Shown in pieces: positions 20,101-31,000 of a DNA stretch of 64,000 nucleotides. Origin of the DNA: Saprospiraceae bacterium (GTDB lineage: Bacteria; Bacteroidota; Bacteroidia; Chitinophagales; Saprospiraceae); contig JAHDCU010000002.1 in the NCBI GenBank assembly GCA_020629715.1, positions 248,001 through 312,000 on the forward strand, read 5' to 3'. Position 1 is the first letter of the stretch. Every line of letters begins with the position of its first letter. Made by a program: the position numbers and the translations under genes. Below the pieces are notes generated by a model. It saw only the letters and a list, made by a program, of their open reading frames with translations, did no database searches and was not told where the DNA came from.

Positions 20101-21595
20101 TATAACTAGGATCCGCCGCGGTAGTCAACATGGGTGGATAAGGGGCATTGGTTGTCAAATCTATGGCTGGATTGCCAGAACCATCATTAATAATCAATTC
20201 AACGGTAACGTCAGCCAGACCAGGCTCAAGAGCATCTTGCTCACCATTTCCATCAATATCTTCCCAAGTATAACCTATAACCTCAGCGGCTCTGAAGAAA
20301 CCTGCATCAATATGGTCTTCTGGGTTAGATGGATTATTACTATTTTCAAAAGATTCCAAATTGAATTCATGTGACTGTCCCTGACCTATCAAACTTGGCA
20401 ATGCATTAGGGATAGCATCGCTACCAGTATCTAAATCGGTGGCATCATCATTTCCATCGGTATCAGAAATTGTAAAATAGAATTGAGGGGCATTGATCGT
20501 AGTAAATTGAACTCTGTAGTCCCCTGGAGGTACTTCTGTGAAAATCCACGATGGATTAGCCATATTGGTGGTCATGGTCAATGGTGCTCCATTCAAATCG
20601 TTAGCTACTGTCAATCCAGCATTCACATCCAGCACTTCAACTAATACTCCTCCTAGATCCGGTTCACCAGCATCTTGTATTCCATCAGCGTTGAGATCTT
20701 CCCATGTATATATTTGAATTTCTGCACCAATGATAAATCCACCATCTATTTGTTCGTCGACTTCCTGCGATATGATTTCAAACTCATGAGACAGACCTGG
20801 AGTAGTCACCCCATCAGGTGTAATATCGCTATCGTCCACCACTCCATCATCAGTAGCATCAGTAGATGCGCCACTATAATCAGGTGTAGTAATATAATAT
20901 TGTCCATTAGCCGTACTAGGAGTATCAAAACGTAGCTGATAGTTGCCCGGTGGTACTTCCGTAAGTATCACATTAGGAAAAGCCGTACCTGTTATGGGTG
21001 AACCATCCGAAATCCTAAATACTTGATTACCTATCAGATCCACTAAATTTACATTGACTCCATCAGGTAAATTATTAGGTATGGAGTTATCAATCCCATC
21101 ATGATCTACATCATGCCATGCGGAGACCATGATTTCTCCAGTCGTAAATATAGCTCCATCGATATTGTTGAAATCAGTAATCAAATCGAGAACATCTACC
21201 TGAGCAATGGCCACAGGCGAGGCATCTATTCCATTTTTATCAAAGAAATTATTGGCCGCTAAATCACTAAAATACCAGCCAGGAAAAAAAGGTGAACCAT
21301 TAAGCTCTGCTTCAAAAAAATGATCTCCGATCATCGTAGCAGTATAACTCCAAAAACCACCGCCAGCGGTAGTCAAGGTCGTGATAGGTGCATCTGTTCC
21401 GGCGTCATAATTTGAATTACCATTTGTATCGAAATAAACATTAATGGTAATATTATCTAAACCAAGATCACCAGGATCTTGAATACCATTGGCATTAAAA
21501 TCATGATATATAAATCCTCCAATATCTTGTGCAGTAATAGTTGTACCAAGAAAAAAAAGATAGCATATGACTATCGATTGTATAGTTTTTATCAT
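14168..21595 (-). CDS. Giant SdrD-B/PKD/FN3 surface protein, T9SS type B
   Basis: The 2475-residue protein starts with a signal peptide (MIKTIQSIVICYLFFLGTTITA). Six SdrD-B-type calcium-binding modules follow (about 23-860); examples of the conserved motif are DLNADGIQDAGEP and DKNGNGLFDGTEP. A Cys-rich PPC-like domain lies at about 870-1010. After several Ig-like modules, a three-domain unit (PKD, FN3, Ig) is repeated three times at about 1432-2212. A SprB-like repeat and a type B sorting domain close the protein (IPNSFSPNGDNVNDTF, YDRWGELVF, GVYVYVI, ending ITIIR). It is exported by Sec and T9SS and probably forms a long stalk or adhesin on the cell surface. Only 72 bases separate it from the gene upstream, with no clear terminator, so the two are likely co-transcribed. 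Confidence 0.9.
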   Translation of the reverse strand: MIKTIQSIVICYLFFLGTTITAQDIGGFIYHDFNANGIQDPGDLGLDNITINVYFDTNGNSNYDAGTDAPITTLTTAGGGFWSYTATMIGDHFFEAELNGSPFFPGWYFSDLAANNFFDKNGIDASPVAIAQVDVLDLITDFNNIDGAIFTTGEIMVSAWHDVDHDGIDNSIPNNLPDGVNVNLVDLIGNQVFRISDGSPITGTAFPNVILTEVPPGNYQLRFDTPSTANGQYYITTPDYSGASTDATDDGVVDDSDITPDGVTTPGLSHEFEIISQEVDEQIDGGFIIGAEIQIYTWEDLNADGIQDAGEPDLGGVLVEVLDVNAGLTVANDLNGAPLTMTTNMANPSWIFTEVPPGDYRVQFTTINAPQFYFTISDTDGNDDATDLDTGSDAIPNALPSLIGQGQSHEFNLESFENSNNPSNPEDHIDAGFFRAAEVIGYTWEDIDGNGEQDALEPGLADVTVELIINDGSGNPAIDLTTNAPYPPMLTTAADPSYMFLDVRPGQYFVRFTAPTAPEQYYLTQEDSSGAPNTDIGDSDTDSDAVPTVLPVTIGESHFFDLVSFQSTNNPSEPAEDVDAGFFRTASVGDLVFEDKNGNGLFDGTEPGFENIQVTLFNSDGTMVTDVFGQPVLAFTTLADGAYLFENLPPGEYYISFVDPTGLSVVTEQDIDGGPGDLPLDSGIDSDVDPNTDNSHVFLLESNEEYIELDAGFYFLLQIGDLVWFDVDNDGIYTVGEGLAENVQVDLYWDSDNNGATDALLISVFTDVNGNYLFTDLRPGYYRIVLNPVNFGFGAVLDGYESSTPSFDIDLDVDNDNNGTYNGTFMQVETKEFLIESSCEPIGDDGDNTTNLTVDFGLYQPPCIPNITTDTYLTCTDAEVNPICDIQELDGYCSILPSFNNPTGPNPLCGNNFVPNNTDWWSFIAGTQEITLQLIPSNCTTSGTGTGLQAGIVSDCSTFASVVCQGPCVTGTFSLTSSDFIPGEQYYFWVDGCAGSVCEYEIQLLSDPGEFIIPTPTDIICDLPDCDTANDPIDICLGATDINFETVGNTLDLTNLWTITPANADYPDGYHPSHIDHPNYTGSSSYQSSWNFNEEGVFNICNQVTNFCNTTPPICITINVEALEDEQFLPIDVCEGDFPFTVPSNLDPNGDGIGWSGGPISAPGGIDIMAVAVTDLGCEYNQFITINQLLNPPTTLIDTVLCFGENITVAGETITTNTPQPIDILLPGAAANGCDSTIQVTYQTIAMQGNLVPSVCEDGIINIFFDSNPDNFALTTQFDDVVYNWVNLDNQAVTYAADFDGLDDNLQVSQLSQGNIQLTVDIYLNGAVCTYPLGSTYNINIDFNDFKPDPPVPDIDWDVNLCEDIGTVTYSVVTDLDLLSETFTWTLDGVEFDPFNQSNELTIDWSTQTAGELCVVVGGGCGVSDPYCENITIVADAIPSIAMIQSACVDSITIVEHDGIVEPDYTFYWDFNGGNVQNGANVNGPGPFEVAWPTEGSKTVSLYIDNFTCSSDPITADVDIVSRIESPMLNCMSDINSVTLSWPFIQDAEGYEVSYENPVGTPNTVMLDDLTNMYVVDGLNEGVGIDFTVIAINSGPCGNSLPSNITCTTQNCVQPTLTFDIDPTQDTICLVDNVMPIEITVIIDDTNNSLFDSCVFEGTCITSFECLPGENATAVFDPTLAQQGANNILFTYYEEGCVTSTNATIYVFDLPDASFTQTADVICINEETSISYDGGSNPETFDWGNFGNATTVVGSGGNYTLSWDTPGMYMVSLSVERNSCESEPFQHMFVVQDTLSAPMINCTSTSNSVLFDWDDIPNSQNYELVVDGTPIGTQDSTSYFVGNLNPGDEVELIVMANSDNACPSTMSMVGCIAENCPNAIIQLSIPDTTICISQNMIIDIDADIDIPTTDGATTWSGNGVNPDTGEFDPAIAGVGIHQITYMYEELACSYMSSVTITVLADPVANFSIDSPICVSDIATINYTGDTGSSYSYSWSLDGGTEQSTNATGTSGVSWDSPGTYAVSIMINNGFCDSDLFTQEVIVDPVVPDPNIQCEPEIDQITFSWDSNECADMYMVFVDGVMVNTQSDTSYVVTGLTEGQSVNLMIEIIGLCSCPGGSYDLTCLASPCPEVMIDLSDNFTELCFNQLEGPLNLLATVTGGDSDIQGVWSGNGISDDGIWDALASGVGDYDFDYTYSIEGCDFTESVSIQIFGEPDATVIVNNPPCPEDGDTGSIEVLPVGGSGDYEFLVDGELFLNNIIDNITGGDHSLIVVDDNGCEIALNFTIELPAEFNIDITGDKLLSAGDMGQIVAETNIATAAVDSIVWTQNGVVVDCTSPPDCFTFDFTAGETTQEYCATLYYNGECQISDCLILEILPDIPQVYIPNSFSPNGDNVNDTFTIGVSGGIVAVNSFLIYDRWGELVFSAPEVDVSQLENIGWNGTFKGEDLQPGVYVYVISVSTVFSENETYTGDITIIR
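14960..17290 (-). repeat. Three copies of a PKD-FN3-Ig triplet (~780 bp)
   Basis: The unit order is a PKD-like domain (ICxxE/DxxxISY ... W-D-T/S-P-G-x-Y-x-V-S), an FN3-like domain ending in a Cys-rich xxCIAENC/LTCLASPC-type motif, and an Ig-like domain (WSGNGV ... GVGxHxITYxYE ... C). The last two copies are closest to each other and the first is more diverged. The copies are protein-level repeats of about 260 residues. Confidence 0.75.
19020..21530 (-). repeat. Six SdrD-B-like coding modules
   Basis: Six modules of about 130-140 residues each begin with a strand such as IGGFIYHDFNANGIQD, IQIYTWEDLNADGIQD or IGDLVWFDVDNDGIYT and contain a PPGxYxxxF-type strand. The Asp/Asn-rich loop DxNxDGxxD is the calcium site of the family. 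Modules 3 and 4 are nearly interchangeable in sequence. Confidence 0.8.
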
Positions 21596-21667
21596 TGCTT
21601 CGGTTGTTTAGGCTTTGCTAAAATAATAAATGTCTACCCAATCTATAGCCTACAACGCAAATACTAC

Positions 21668-24600
21668 TTATCGAATGATCGAAACTGTTCCTTTCGAGGA
21701 CTTTATTTCACCATTGACCAAAGAAAAAACAATATGATATACATAAACCCCATTTGGAAGATCTTCCCCTTTGAAAGTTCCATCCCACGGTATGGCATTA
21801 GAATCAGTACTAAATACTAAATTGCCCCATCTGTCATAAATATCCGCCTTCTCCACTCCACTTACACTATTAGAAAAACCAAAAATCAATGTATCATTTA
21901 CATGATCACCATTGGGTGAGAAGGAATTAGGAATATAAATTAAATCATCAACATTAACAGACACCAAAAAGGTATCTAAGTCTGAACAGCCAAACTCATT
22001 GATAACCTCGACTACTACCATTACATCTTCCTCTGGGTTAATTTCTAGCGAACTACAAGATTGGCAACTATCTATGTCTGTGTAAATATTTAATTCAAAA
22101 CTCGACGATGACTCATTGATTACGGTTGGATTGATTAGCAGGGAGTCTGTGAAATCAATAAGCGTATCATTTTGGGATTCTACATAAATAGGAAACATTG
22201 GTGTAAAAAACATTGTAGTATCTAAGATACAACCCTGGCTATCAATTACTTGCAAATCATATTCTCCAGGCGTAAACTGCTCGACATTAATATCTTGCAC
22301 TTCCACTTCGTCAATAAAATAATTGAATGGCGCAACTCCTCCTAGCGTAGTATCAATCTCAATAAAACCATCATCGGCATCATCGCAGGAAGGTTGAGTA
22401 ATTGTGAATTCAATACCAATCAAAGGCTGACTTAGCTCTATTACAATAGTATCATAGCTTACGCAACCGTTTTCATTAGACGAGGTAGTCAAGATATACA
22501 TACCACTAGAATCTAATCGAACTGTATCCTGTGAGGAGAACACTACTCCACTTTCGGTACTCCATAATACTTCATAATTGCTATCTCCTGCCAAAGAATG
22601 AAAAAGCTCAACTCTATCGGGACAGTCCATAGACATATTACTCAATATACCATTGCTGGGAACAATGGTATCAAATGTAGACATGAGCTCCATAGAGTCT
22701 ATACATCCAGCAGCACTAGTCACGATGGCCGTAAATATGCCGACTTGACTAGAATAGATAATAGAATCTCTGCGTTGAGAACCGTCAGGAAGCTCCCAAA
22801 GATAATCCGCATCATCATAGACGTCATTTATAAAATAAGCTGCGGAGTCAGTACAAGTATTGGGAACTGATGCAATCGCATAATTTGGGATATCAATATC
22901 TGCCGTAACCGTGCTCGTGTCAATCGCCAGGCATCCATCAGAGCTTATTCCTTCTACGATATACATACCTTCTTCTGAGACTATCAATGAGTCTTGATCT
23001 ACCGCGATTAAGCTTTGGTCTAAATACCACTCTATACTCAATATCTCCTCGGTAGGATTCTGATTCAGATAGAGGACAATTTCATCATTACAGCTGATTG
23101 TAAGGTCATCCAACTCAAATATGATCTCTTTCGGTAATTCAAAATCAAACATTGCACTATCAATACAAGCTATTTCATTTTCAAAAAATAACTTCAATTC
23201 ACCATCTTCAATCAAGCTAATCGTATCTGAATCTATGGTGGCACCATTGGGTAACTGCCAGGTAAACTCTAACTCATCTTCGCTCGATGCAACAATAATT
23301 AGAGTATCGAAATTACAAGGGCTAGATAGAGTATCCAGTACAATATTGGAAGATTCGGATAAGCTTTCAAAAGAAATAGTTCTTATGTATTGACAACCGT
23401 TGGTCAGATTAATTTCCGCAGTATAGAGACCAGCTTGATCTACTGATAGCACTAAAGCATCAGAAATGCTCATCGTATTGAAAAACCACTCTACCACTGC
23501 AATTTCGGCAGAAGAAATGATTTCGAAAACAGCAGTTCCTTGAATACAATCTTGACTCTGTATTACTATTTCAATATCATCAGCTAGCCCATTATAGTCT
23601 ACATAGATACTATCTATTGAGGTGCAATTATTGTCTGATAATTCTAAAAAATACCATCCCTCTTCATATGCCTCAGCTGTCAAACTGGATGATATAGCTA
23701 CATTATTGTTAGCATTGCTGTACCAAGTAAAAATGGTTTCGTTAGTAAAATTAGAATTTATACCTTCTAATACGACAGAACTTGTAGTACAATCCAAATC
23801 TTCAATATTAGTATTAATAAATGCATCTACATCGGTATACTGCACTGAGATTAACTCGACGGTATCACATGCTATATTCGAGTTGTTAATATATTCACCT
23901 GACTCAAAAATTAATTCTCCGTTGATAATAATGGTTTCACCTTGACATAAAATGCTATCTATTTCTATATACTCAGTTGGGGTATTTATGATGACCTCCA
24001 GGCAGTTTTCCGATAGAGCAATACATGCATCCGTGTCGATTAGATCATTAAAATCTGAATAACTAGACCCAATCGGTGGCAACGTAATTAAACTAGAAGA
24101 AAGCTGATTGATATGACAGATGGTATAATTTCCAGGGCTCTGTTGAGAAAGTTGAAGGCTATCGGTATATGCTAAAATGACATCATTTTCTATAATTATA
24201 TAAGATTGTTCCCAGCCATCCAGCAGAGAGGTAGATGCAATGACAGGTGGTATAAAATCTAGATGATCGCTTCCAAAACACTCAGATATAGAAGAATCTG
24301 TAAAACTAAAAGGTGTAACCGTACAATCATTACAATCCAATCCCGAAGAGTCACAAAAAAACAAACTGATACTTTCTATCTGACCAGTATTAAATAAAAA
24401 TGGATCCTCAATTTGAAAAGACCAAACTCCATTCACCGAGCCAAGATTAAAATCTTCTAGGCATCCAAAATTTGGGTAGTATGTACCACTATAAAACCCT
24501 ATGAAGCCCCAAGGGTCGGCATTGGACCAAGTAGAACTAAATCCCGCATCAGGACTAGCGGGAGCACTACAGGGAATCATCGTAATATTCCAATTGGCCA

Positions 24601-24901
24601 AACTTGTATTATTACCACCTATGGGTGCACCTAATAGTAAAATGGACTGACCAGAAGGGGAAATAAGCGTCATCTCTAATTCGCCAACAACATCATGCGA
24701 AAAATTGATAGAAACACCACATAATCCTTGTGCATCGTCGCTTAAATCATCATTAATAGCACCTTCTACTAGAATATTGACCCATGTAGTATCGACATCT
24801 AAAATGTTGTGCTGCACCGATGTGATGCATTGAGCATGGATCATCGAACCGCCACATTGCAGTAAAATCAATATGATAATATGATATAAGACTCTAGACA
24901 T
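21668..24901 (-). CDS. P-domain surface protein, T9SS type B
   Basis: The 1077-residue protein has a signal peptide (MSRVLYHIIILILLQCGGSMIHA). A proprotein-convertase P-type domain follows at about 40-185, seen in INFSHDVVGELEMTLISPSG, GNWxxx-type strands and VNGVWSFQIEDPF. No protease domain is present, so the P domain acts here as a binding or capping module. The middle (about 290-860) is a chain of Ig-like domains of about 85 residues with paired cysteines. A SprB-like repeat (about 860-930) precedes a type B sorting domain (IPNSFSPNGDHVNDTL, YDRWGNLVF, NGVYVYHI, ending VSIIR). It is exported by Sec and T9SS. The two type B genes on either side share the same tail, so one sorting machinery probably serves all three. 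Confidence 0.9.
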   Translation of the reverse strand: MSRVLYHIIILILLQCGGSMIHAQCITSVQHNILDVDTTWVNILVEGAINDDLSDDAQGLCGVSINFSHDVVGELEMTLISPSGQSILLLGAPIGGNNTSLANWNITMIPCSAPASPDAGFSSTWSNADPWGFIGFYSGTYYPNFGCLEDFNLGSVNGVWSFQIEDPFLFNTGQIESISLFFCDSSGLDCNDCTVTPFSFTDSSISECFGSDHLDFIPPVIASTSLLDGWEQSYIIIENDVILAYTDSLQLSQQSPGNYTICHINQLSSSLITLPPIGSSYSDFNDLIDTDACIALSENCLEVIINTPTEYIEIDSILCQGETIIINGELIFESGEYINNSNIACDTVELISVQYTDVDAFINTNIEDLDCTTSSVVLEGINSNFTNETIFTWYSNANNNVAISSSLTAEAYEEGWYFLELSDNNCTSIDSIYVDYNGLADDIEIVIQSQDCIQGTAVFEIISSAEIAVVEWFFNTMSISDALVLSVDQAGLYTAEINLTNGCQYIRTISFESLSESSNIVLDTLSSPCNFDTLIIVASSEDELEFTWQLPNGATIDSDTISLIEDGELKLFFENEIACIDSAMFDFELPKEIIFELDDLTISCNDEIVLYLNQNPTEEILSIEWYLDQSLIAVDQDSLIVSEEGMYIVEGISSDGCLAIDTSTVTADIDIPNYAIASVPNTCTDSAAYFINDVYDDADYLWELPDGSQRRDSIIYSSQVGIFTAIVTSAAGCIDSMELMSTFDTIVPSNGILSNMSMDCPDRVELFHSLAGDSNYEVLWSTESGVVFSSQDTVRLDSSGMYILTTSSNENGCVSYDTIVIELSQPLIGIEFTITQPSCDDADDGFIEIDTTLGGVAPFNYFIDEVEVQDINVEQFTPGEYDLQVIDSQGCILDTTMFFTPMFPIYVESQNDTLIDFTDSLLINPTVINESSSSFELNIYTDIDSCQSCSSLEINPEEDVMVVVEVINEFGCSDLDTFLVSVNVDDLIYIPNSFSPNGDHVNDTLIFGFSNSVSGVEKADIYDRWGNLVFSTDSNAIPWDGTFKGEDLPNGVYVYHIVFSLVNGEIKSSKGTVSIIR

Positions 24902-24946
24902 TTACACTAGTACAACGACTATAAAGTTTAAAAGATACTTAACCAT

Positions 24947-24982
24947 CCAAAAAAAAGGGAGATACAATGGTATCTCCCTTTT
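24947..24982 (-). terminator. Strong terminator after the 3005-residue gene
   Basis: On the minus strand AAAGGGAGATAC pairs perfectly with GTATCTCCCTTT around a four-base loop, and a run of eight or more T follows. It lies 22 bases beyond the stop codon at 25005 and before the P-domain gene start at 24901, so it should separate the two transcripts. Confidence 0.92.
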
Positions 24983-25004
24983 AATCTTCGTTTTATTTCA
25001 AAAT

Positions 25005-28000
25005 TTATCGTAAGATAGTAACGTCTCCTTCTCTCGTCTCTTGTTGTCCATCAGTAAATGTGATATCAATGACATATACATAGACTCCTTGCTCTACAGG
25101 CTCACCCTTAAATAATCCATCCCAACCTTGTGTAGGATCATTGGTAGAAAATAAAGCACCTGCATAAACTAATTCACCCCATCTATCATACACCAAAAAT
25201 CGATCTACAATAGCATCTTGATCTGTAAATACAGTAAATCTATCGTTAGTACTATCACCATTTGGACTAAATATATTAGGTACAAAAATATCGATAAGCT
25301 CTATCGCTTGTACGTTAACCAATGCTGTGGCACTACAATCATTACTATCAAAAATGGTCACTGAGTAAACATTTTGATTTAGTGGTGGCATAATCTCTAA
25401 GGTAGAAACAAAAGGACCTTCATATATGCTCGTTTCATTTTCATTGACCACCATATTTACAATATCAGCAGGATCTATCCCCATAGGATCAATGGTAAGA
25501 TTGCTTGGCTCTCCTAATTGTAGGATACCTGAAGGTACACTCATTCCTACATCGAATAATACAGGACTGCTCAATTCTGTTGCATCGGTATTTGCACAAC
25601 CAGTTCCATCCTGTACGGTAACGACATATGATCCTCCATCTAGATTAGAAAATTGTTGACTAGTTTGCCAAGTGACTCCTCCATCTATAGAGTACTCATA
25701 GTTACCATCACCTCCCGATACCGTCACGACATTGATCACACCATCGCTTACACCAAAACAACTTGGATCAGATGAGTCAACAGTAATCTGCGGCTGATCA
25801 TCATTATTACCTATCACAACCGAATCTGTACTAATACATCCAGTTGCCTCATCCGTCACTTCGAGTATGTAAGTACCTGCCACAGTGGCGTTGAATGTAA
25901 TATTTGTATTGTCTGTCAGCGGAGTACCTGATGCTTCTGACCAGAAGTAAGTAATCGTATTGCCTGTAGAAGAGGCACCTCCTATCGTAATATCCGAAAT
26001 CGTACAAGTAAACTCCGCGGCGGCTCCAGCATCTGCGGTAGGTAGACCCTCGATAACCACCGTAACGGTTTCTTCCACATCGGGACATGGACCTAGATCT
26101 GCTAAAGTATAAGCAAAGGTATACGTACCCGCTATCTGTCCAGAGGTATTAAAAGTACCGGCCACTGGATCAAAAGCAGTACCTGTACTACCGTCAATGG
26201 ATGTTTCAATCCAAACTCCGCCAGCATCTTCACCTGTCAATAAATCTGCTAATGTTACTATATCATTTTCATCCAAACAAAGTGGTAACGCTGCCTCGGG
26301 AGTACCCGCCGTCATAGGTTCGTCAACTACAATAGTAACCTGACTAGTATCCTGGCAGTCAGGATCAGCAGGTGGCGTATTTAACTGAAAGTATACTACA
26401 TATTCTCCAGCCGCCAATCCATTTGGATCAAAGAAGTCATTACTGATTGAAATAGTCTGAGGTCCAGATTCAAAGAACCATGTTCCATCATCAGCATTCG
26501 CCGCTTCTATTGAAGCAAGATTGATTGCTAGCGATCCTTGGTTACATTGTGGATCTATAGAACCGACATCCACATTAGGACATAGACAATCGCTTACGGA
26601 GATTTCAATTGTTTCTGTTAAAGTCCCACATACAGGATCATCAGGAGTGGTATATGTAATGGTACAAATCCCATCTGCGACACCTACAAAACTTACATTT
26701 GTTGGATCAGAAAAATCTAATCCGCAGTCTGACGTCCAGTCAGTACCAGTAGCATCACCTGTCAAAATATATCCTGTAAGATCTAATGATGTAGGTCCAT
26801 CTCCATCAACATTGCTACATGCATCTCCTGTCGGTGTTACTGTTAGCACAGGTGCTTCCACTACCGTGATGGGCACATCACATGCTAGTCCTGCTCCTGT
26901 CAACGTAAACGTAACGATATATTGACCTGCAAGATTATCCGTCGCATCAAAAGTAGTACCCATGATAGTGGCGGTATGCCCTGCTGGACCATCCGTCACT
27001 GTCCAAATACCTGCCGGAGCTTGAGGCAACTCTAAGCTAGATAAGTCGATCATATCACTATCATTACATAAAGGATCGACTAATGGATTGATAGGGCAGT
27101 TACAATCTACCACGGTCACGGTAAATGTATAAGACTCATTTTGACAAGGAGCTATAGCATTATTGGTGGTATACTCAAATATATAATCTCCCAACGGAGC
27201 ATTTTCAAAAGATACATTAGATAGATCGGTAGCTAAATCTATCGCAGTACCCATTGGACTATTTATCAATGCCCAATCACCAGGATCAGATCCTGCTTGA
27301 ACTTGTGCATTAAAATCAACTACAAATCCCCCAATCGGAGAATCAACATTACAGGTTTGAGCGGTCATCTGCACCGTTGCCATAGGAGGATCAAATACAG
27401 TAACTGTATCGGTTTGTGATACGTCACAATCTGCTCCACCAGGAGTATCTACCGTAAATTCAAAAATGTACTCTCCAGCTGTTTGATTCAAACTATTGAA
27501 ATCTGTAGCAGGGATATTGACCATACCATCATCAGGAGTCTCGACTAGTGCCCATGATCCATCAGAAGTTACAAATGGAATTTCTAAACTAGACAGTATT
27601 AAAATAGGTCCACCAGTAGAACACATAGGTGCAGGATCATTGGTGTCTAAATTTGGACATGCACAATCTAGTACTTGCACAGTCATGGTATATACCTCAT
27701 CTACGCAAGGCGCCATCGCAGTATTGGTAGTAAACGTAAAGTCATATGAACCTGGTGCTACGCCAGCTGCTAAAAAGTCCACATTGGACAGATCTGTCGT
27801 CAAATCAACTCCAGCAAAATCTACATCAGCCCATACACCTGATTGATTTGCACCGGTCACTTGAGCATTGAAATCTACGAAGGTAGAATCCAAGGTGTTG
27901 ACTCGATCACAAATGCTAACTGATGGTGTAACTGCAACATCAGGGCTATTGAATTGGTTGATGGTAATTACCCCAGAACCATTACATCCGCCTTGGGTTA

Positions 28001-31000
28001 TCAAAACTTGATAAGTACCAGCAACAGAGGTCATATATATCTGGTCTGTATTAGGCACAGGTGCATCTACAAAATTACCCGTACCATCATCTACCTGCCA
28101 TAAGTATGTTAAAAAGCCTGCTCCAGCATCTAGTTCCACAACATCATTATCGCAAATATCTGCACCATCTATGGTTGTATTAATGACACCACCTTCCATG
28201 ACCTCTATCGAACTCTCGACGGAACAGTTATTATTATCTGTAATTGTTACTTCATAAGTTCCAGCGATAGTAACATTAATTGAAGAAGCATCTGTAGGAT
28301 CAACTGTGAAGCCGGGTCCATCCCAATTATAATTATTAACTGTTGGATCTCCACCCGCACTTATCGTAGTCATCGTACCTGGACAAAAGTTAGTTGCTCC
28401 AGAGAAGTTTACGGTAGGATTAGGATTTACTGTAACTTCTACACTTGCAGTGGTAGTACAATCTTGATCATTCATGACCTGAACTGTATAGGTAGTATTC
28501 ATAGAAGGCATGACATTAATGCTTGCCGTAGTACTTCCCGCTGGGTCATTCCATAAAAATCCAGTATAGTCTCCAGCATTAGTCACTGCAAGATTAAGAG
28601 TTTCTCCTTCACAGATGACTTGATCAGGTGTCATTTCAGGAGTTTCGATATCCTTAAATGTCACCATGATTTCCTCTTCAACAGGACAAACTCCCAACTG
28701 ATTAGTAGCGGTGATCGTGTATGTTCCCTCTATAGGGAGATTGATATCTTCATGGACATCTCCATTTGACTGATAAAGGTTTCCACCATTAGGGTCAATT
28801 ACAATAACTTGATCAACACCTACATTGGGCGTTGTAAGCAAAACATTAATATCTAAGGTCGCAAAATTATCACCACAATTACTCTCAACCATAGTTGCAA
28901 TATCTAATGGCTCCAGTATCTGTACCGTAAAACTGGTCTCGTGAGTACAACCATTATCATCCGTAGTAAGGACATCCACAATGACAGGATCACCTCCAAA
29001 ACTACCCGCGAGATCGACGGTAAAGTTACCATCTCCGACATTACCACCAGATAAACCGAATCCCATTATATCGTATTGGTAGTTATAGCCTGGTGTTCCA
29101 GTTGTAGTGTTAGGTACTATTACTGGTAGTTGGTTTTGATCATTTTTACAATAAACAAAAGGATCACCGTCAAAAATTGTTTCCACCTCTGGGAATACCG
29201 TTAAAGTAACTATTCCTTCTCCAGTACAACCCAAATCATCTGTAACAGTGACATTGTATTCATATATACCAGGTCCTCCTGCGCCTGCTATAGCAGATTG
29301 AGTAACTTGGTAATTATTGCCATTTAGATTTAATGAAAAACCTGATGGAGCACCATTTAGGGGAGTCCATACAAAGCTTGTGTAATTACCTGATCCATTA
29401 ATAGCTCCCGCCACGATGTTAACTGGCACATTAGGTGCTATAGTTGGATCTGTCTCTAAACATACTGTTTCCATCGGGTCTACAACTTCAATCTGAGAGT
29501 ATATGGTTACTTCGAAAGTCGTAACCGGACCATCACATGGATTACCTGGGATAACAGAATAAGCTTCATATACTACGACTTGATCTGTCGTAGAATTGTT
29601 AACTAATATATCATCGATTGTTCCTGATCCTCCAGTAAATATATGATCCATTTCACCATCTACATTAGGATTATCAATCGCTGTAACTATGATGTCATCT
29701 CCACCTCCGTTTATCAAGGAAAGTAAAATATCTACTTGACCATTATTGCATATTTGATCATCCGTTCCTACAACCTCTTCCGGAAGATCACAATTAACTG
29801 TGGCGTCGAACTCTAATGGGATCGTAAGTGCACATGAAACATTGGTATAACAACCGGTTTCACCGTCTGCAAATACATAAATATCGAAACCTAGATCACG
29901 GTTCGGATTATTTGGATCAGTACAGTCACCGATATCAGCTAATTCTTTGACTCGTAGATCTACACAAAATTGTACCGTTGATTGTCCGCCACAAGTAAAA
30001 GGAGGCATTAGCCCCCATTGAGTATTAGGATCGTTAGGTTGATTAGTACATGCAGCACCACCTCCAGGTGAAATAAACCACCAGCCTGCCGGAAGAAAAT
30101 CATCACGTTGTATTGGAGGTCCACCAGTATTGTACTCTAAACCTAAAGCCCCACTTGGTAAAGGAATAAGGGTGTATCTTGGGTTTTCAAAGTTATACGT
30201 TACCGTATTTTCTGGTAGCCAAAAACCACCATTTGTGATAGGCTGCGCTGCGATATTTGAATTAGGAATATCCCAACCAGCACCTAAAACGGGTACAATA
30301 CCCTGTAACCACTGACAACCATTTCCAACACCTGCGCCATCAACATTAAAAACAGTTGTAAAGCAAAAATTTACATTTTCTCCTGGACAATACGGCCCCG
30401 CAGAAGGTTCTCCTGGGTGCTCTGGTCTTGTCCCTATAACTGAGGAGGTAGAACAATTAAAAGACATTGATTCAGCTGCTATACATATTTGAAAATCATC
30501 ATCTAATTCTCCATCCGTTGTTTCTACTCTTATCCAATAAGTAGTATTCGGACCTACGGCAACGGTATTACTCTGATCTGGTAAGCAAGACATACCTAGA
30601 GCTCCAAGATTTGAACAATCAGTTCCTTGCAGTACCGTGATTGCATGCGCAAAACTAGCGTCAACAATAGAAATAATAAGAGCTGAAGTTCCGATATCAG
30701 TATTTACTTGTACCCAAACAGATGATCCTTCTTGATTGTCACAATCATTATTCTCAGCACAAGCGAACCTATTACACGTACTTATACAAACAGTTGCTCC
30801 CCCATCAATTGGTTCAGCTATTAGTGCAGTATTTAATGCTATTTCATCACAAATATCAGCAAAGGCACTACATCCATTATCAGGCCTAATATCAATAATA
30901 AATGTACCACAGTTATCATTAATATCTTGACCACTTACTTTTACATATAAAGTTTCTGGAGGATCACTACAAACCGCAAACTTCAATGGTTCAGCTAATG

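Noticed and set aside
15785-20935. Plus-strand open frames opposite the giant surface genes
   Set aside because: They lie antisense to long, clearly coding frames with repeat domains, have no start signals or homology, and reflect the codon bias of the real genes.
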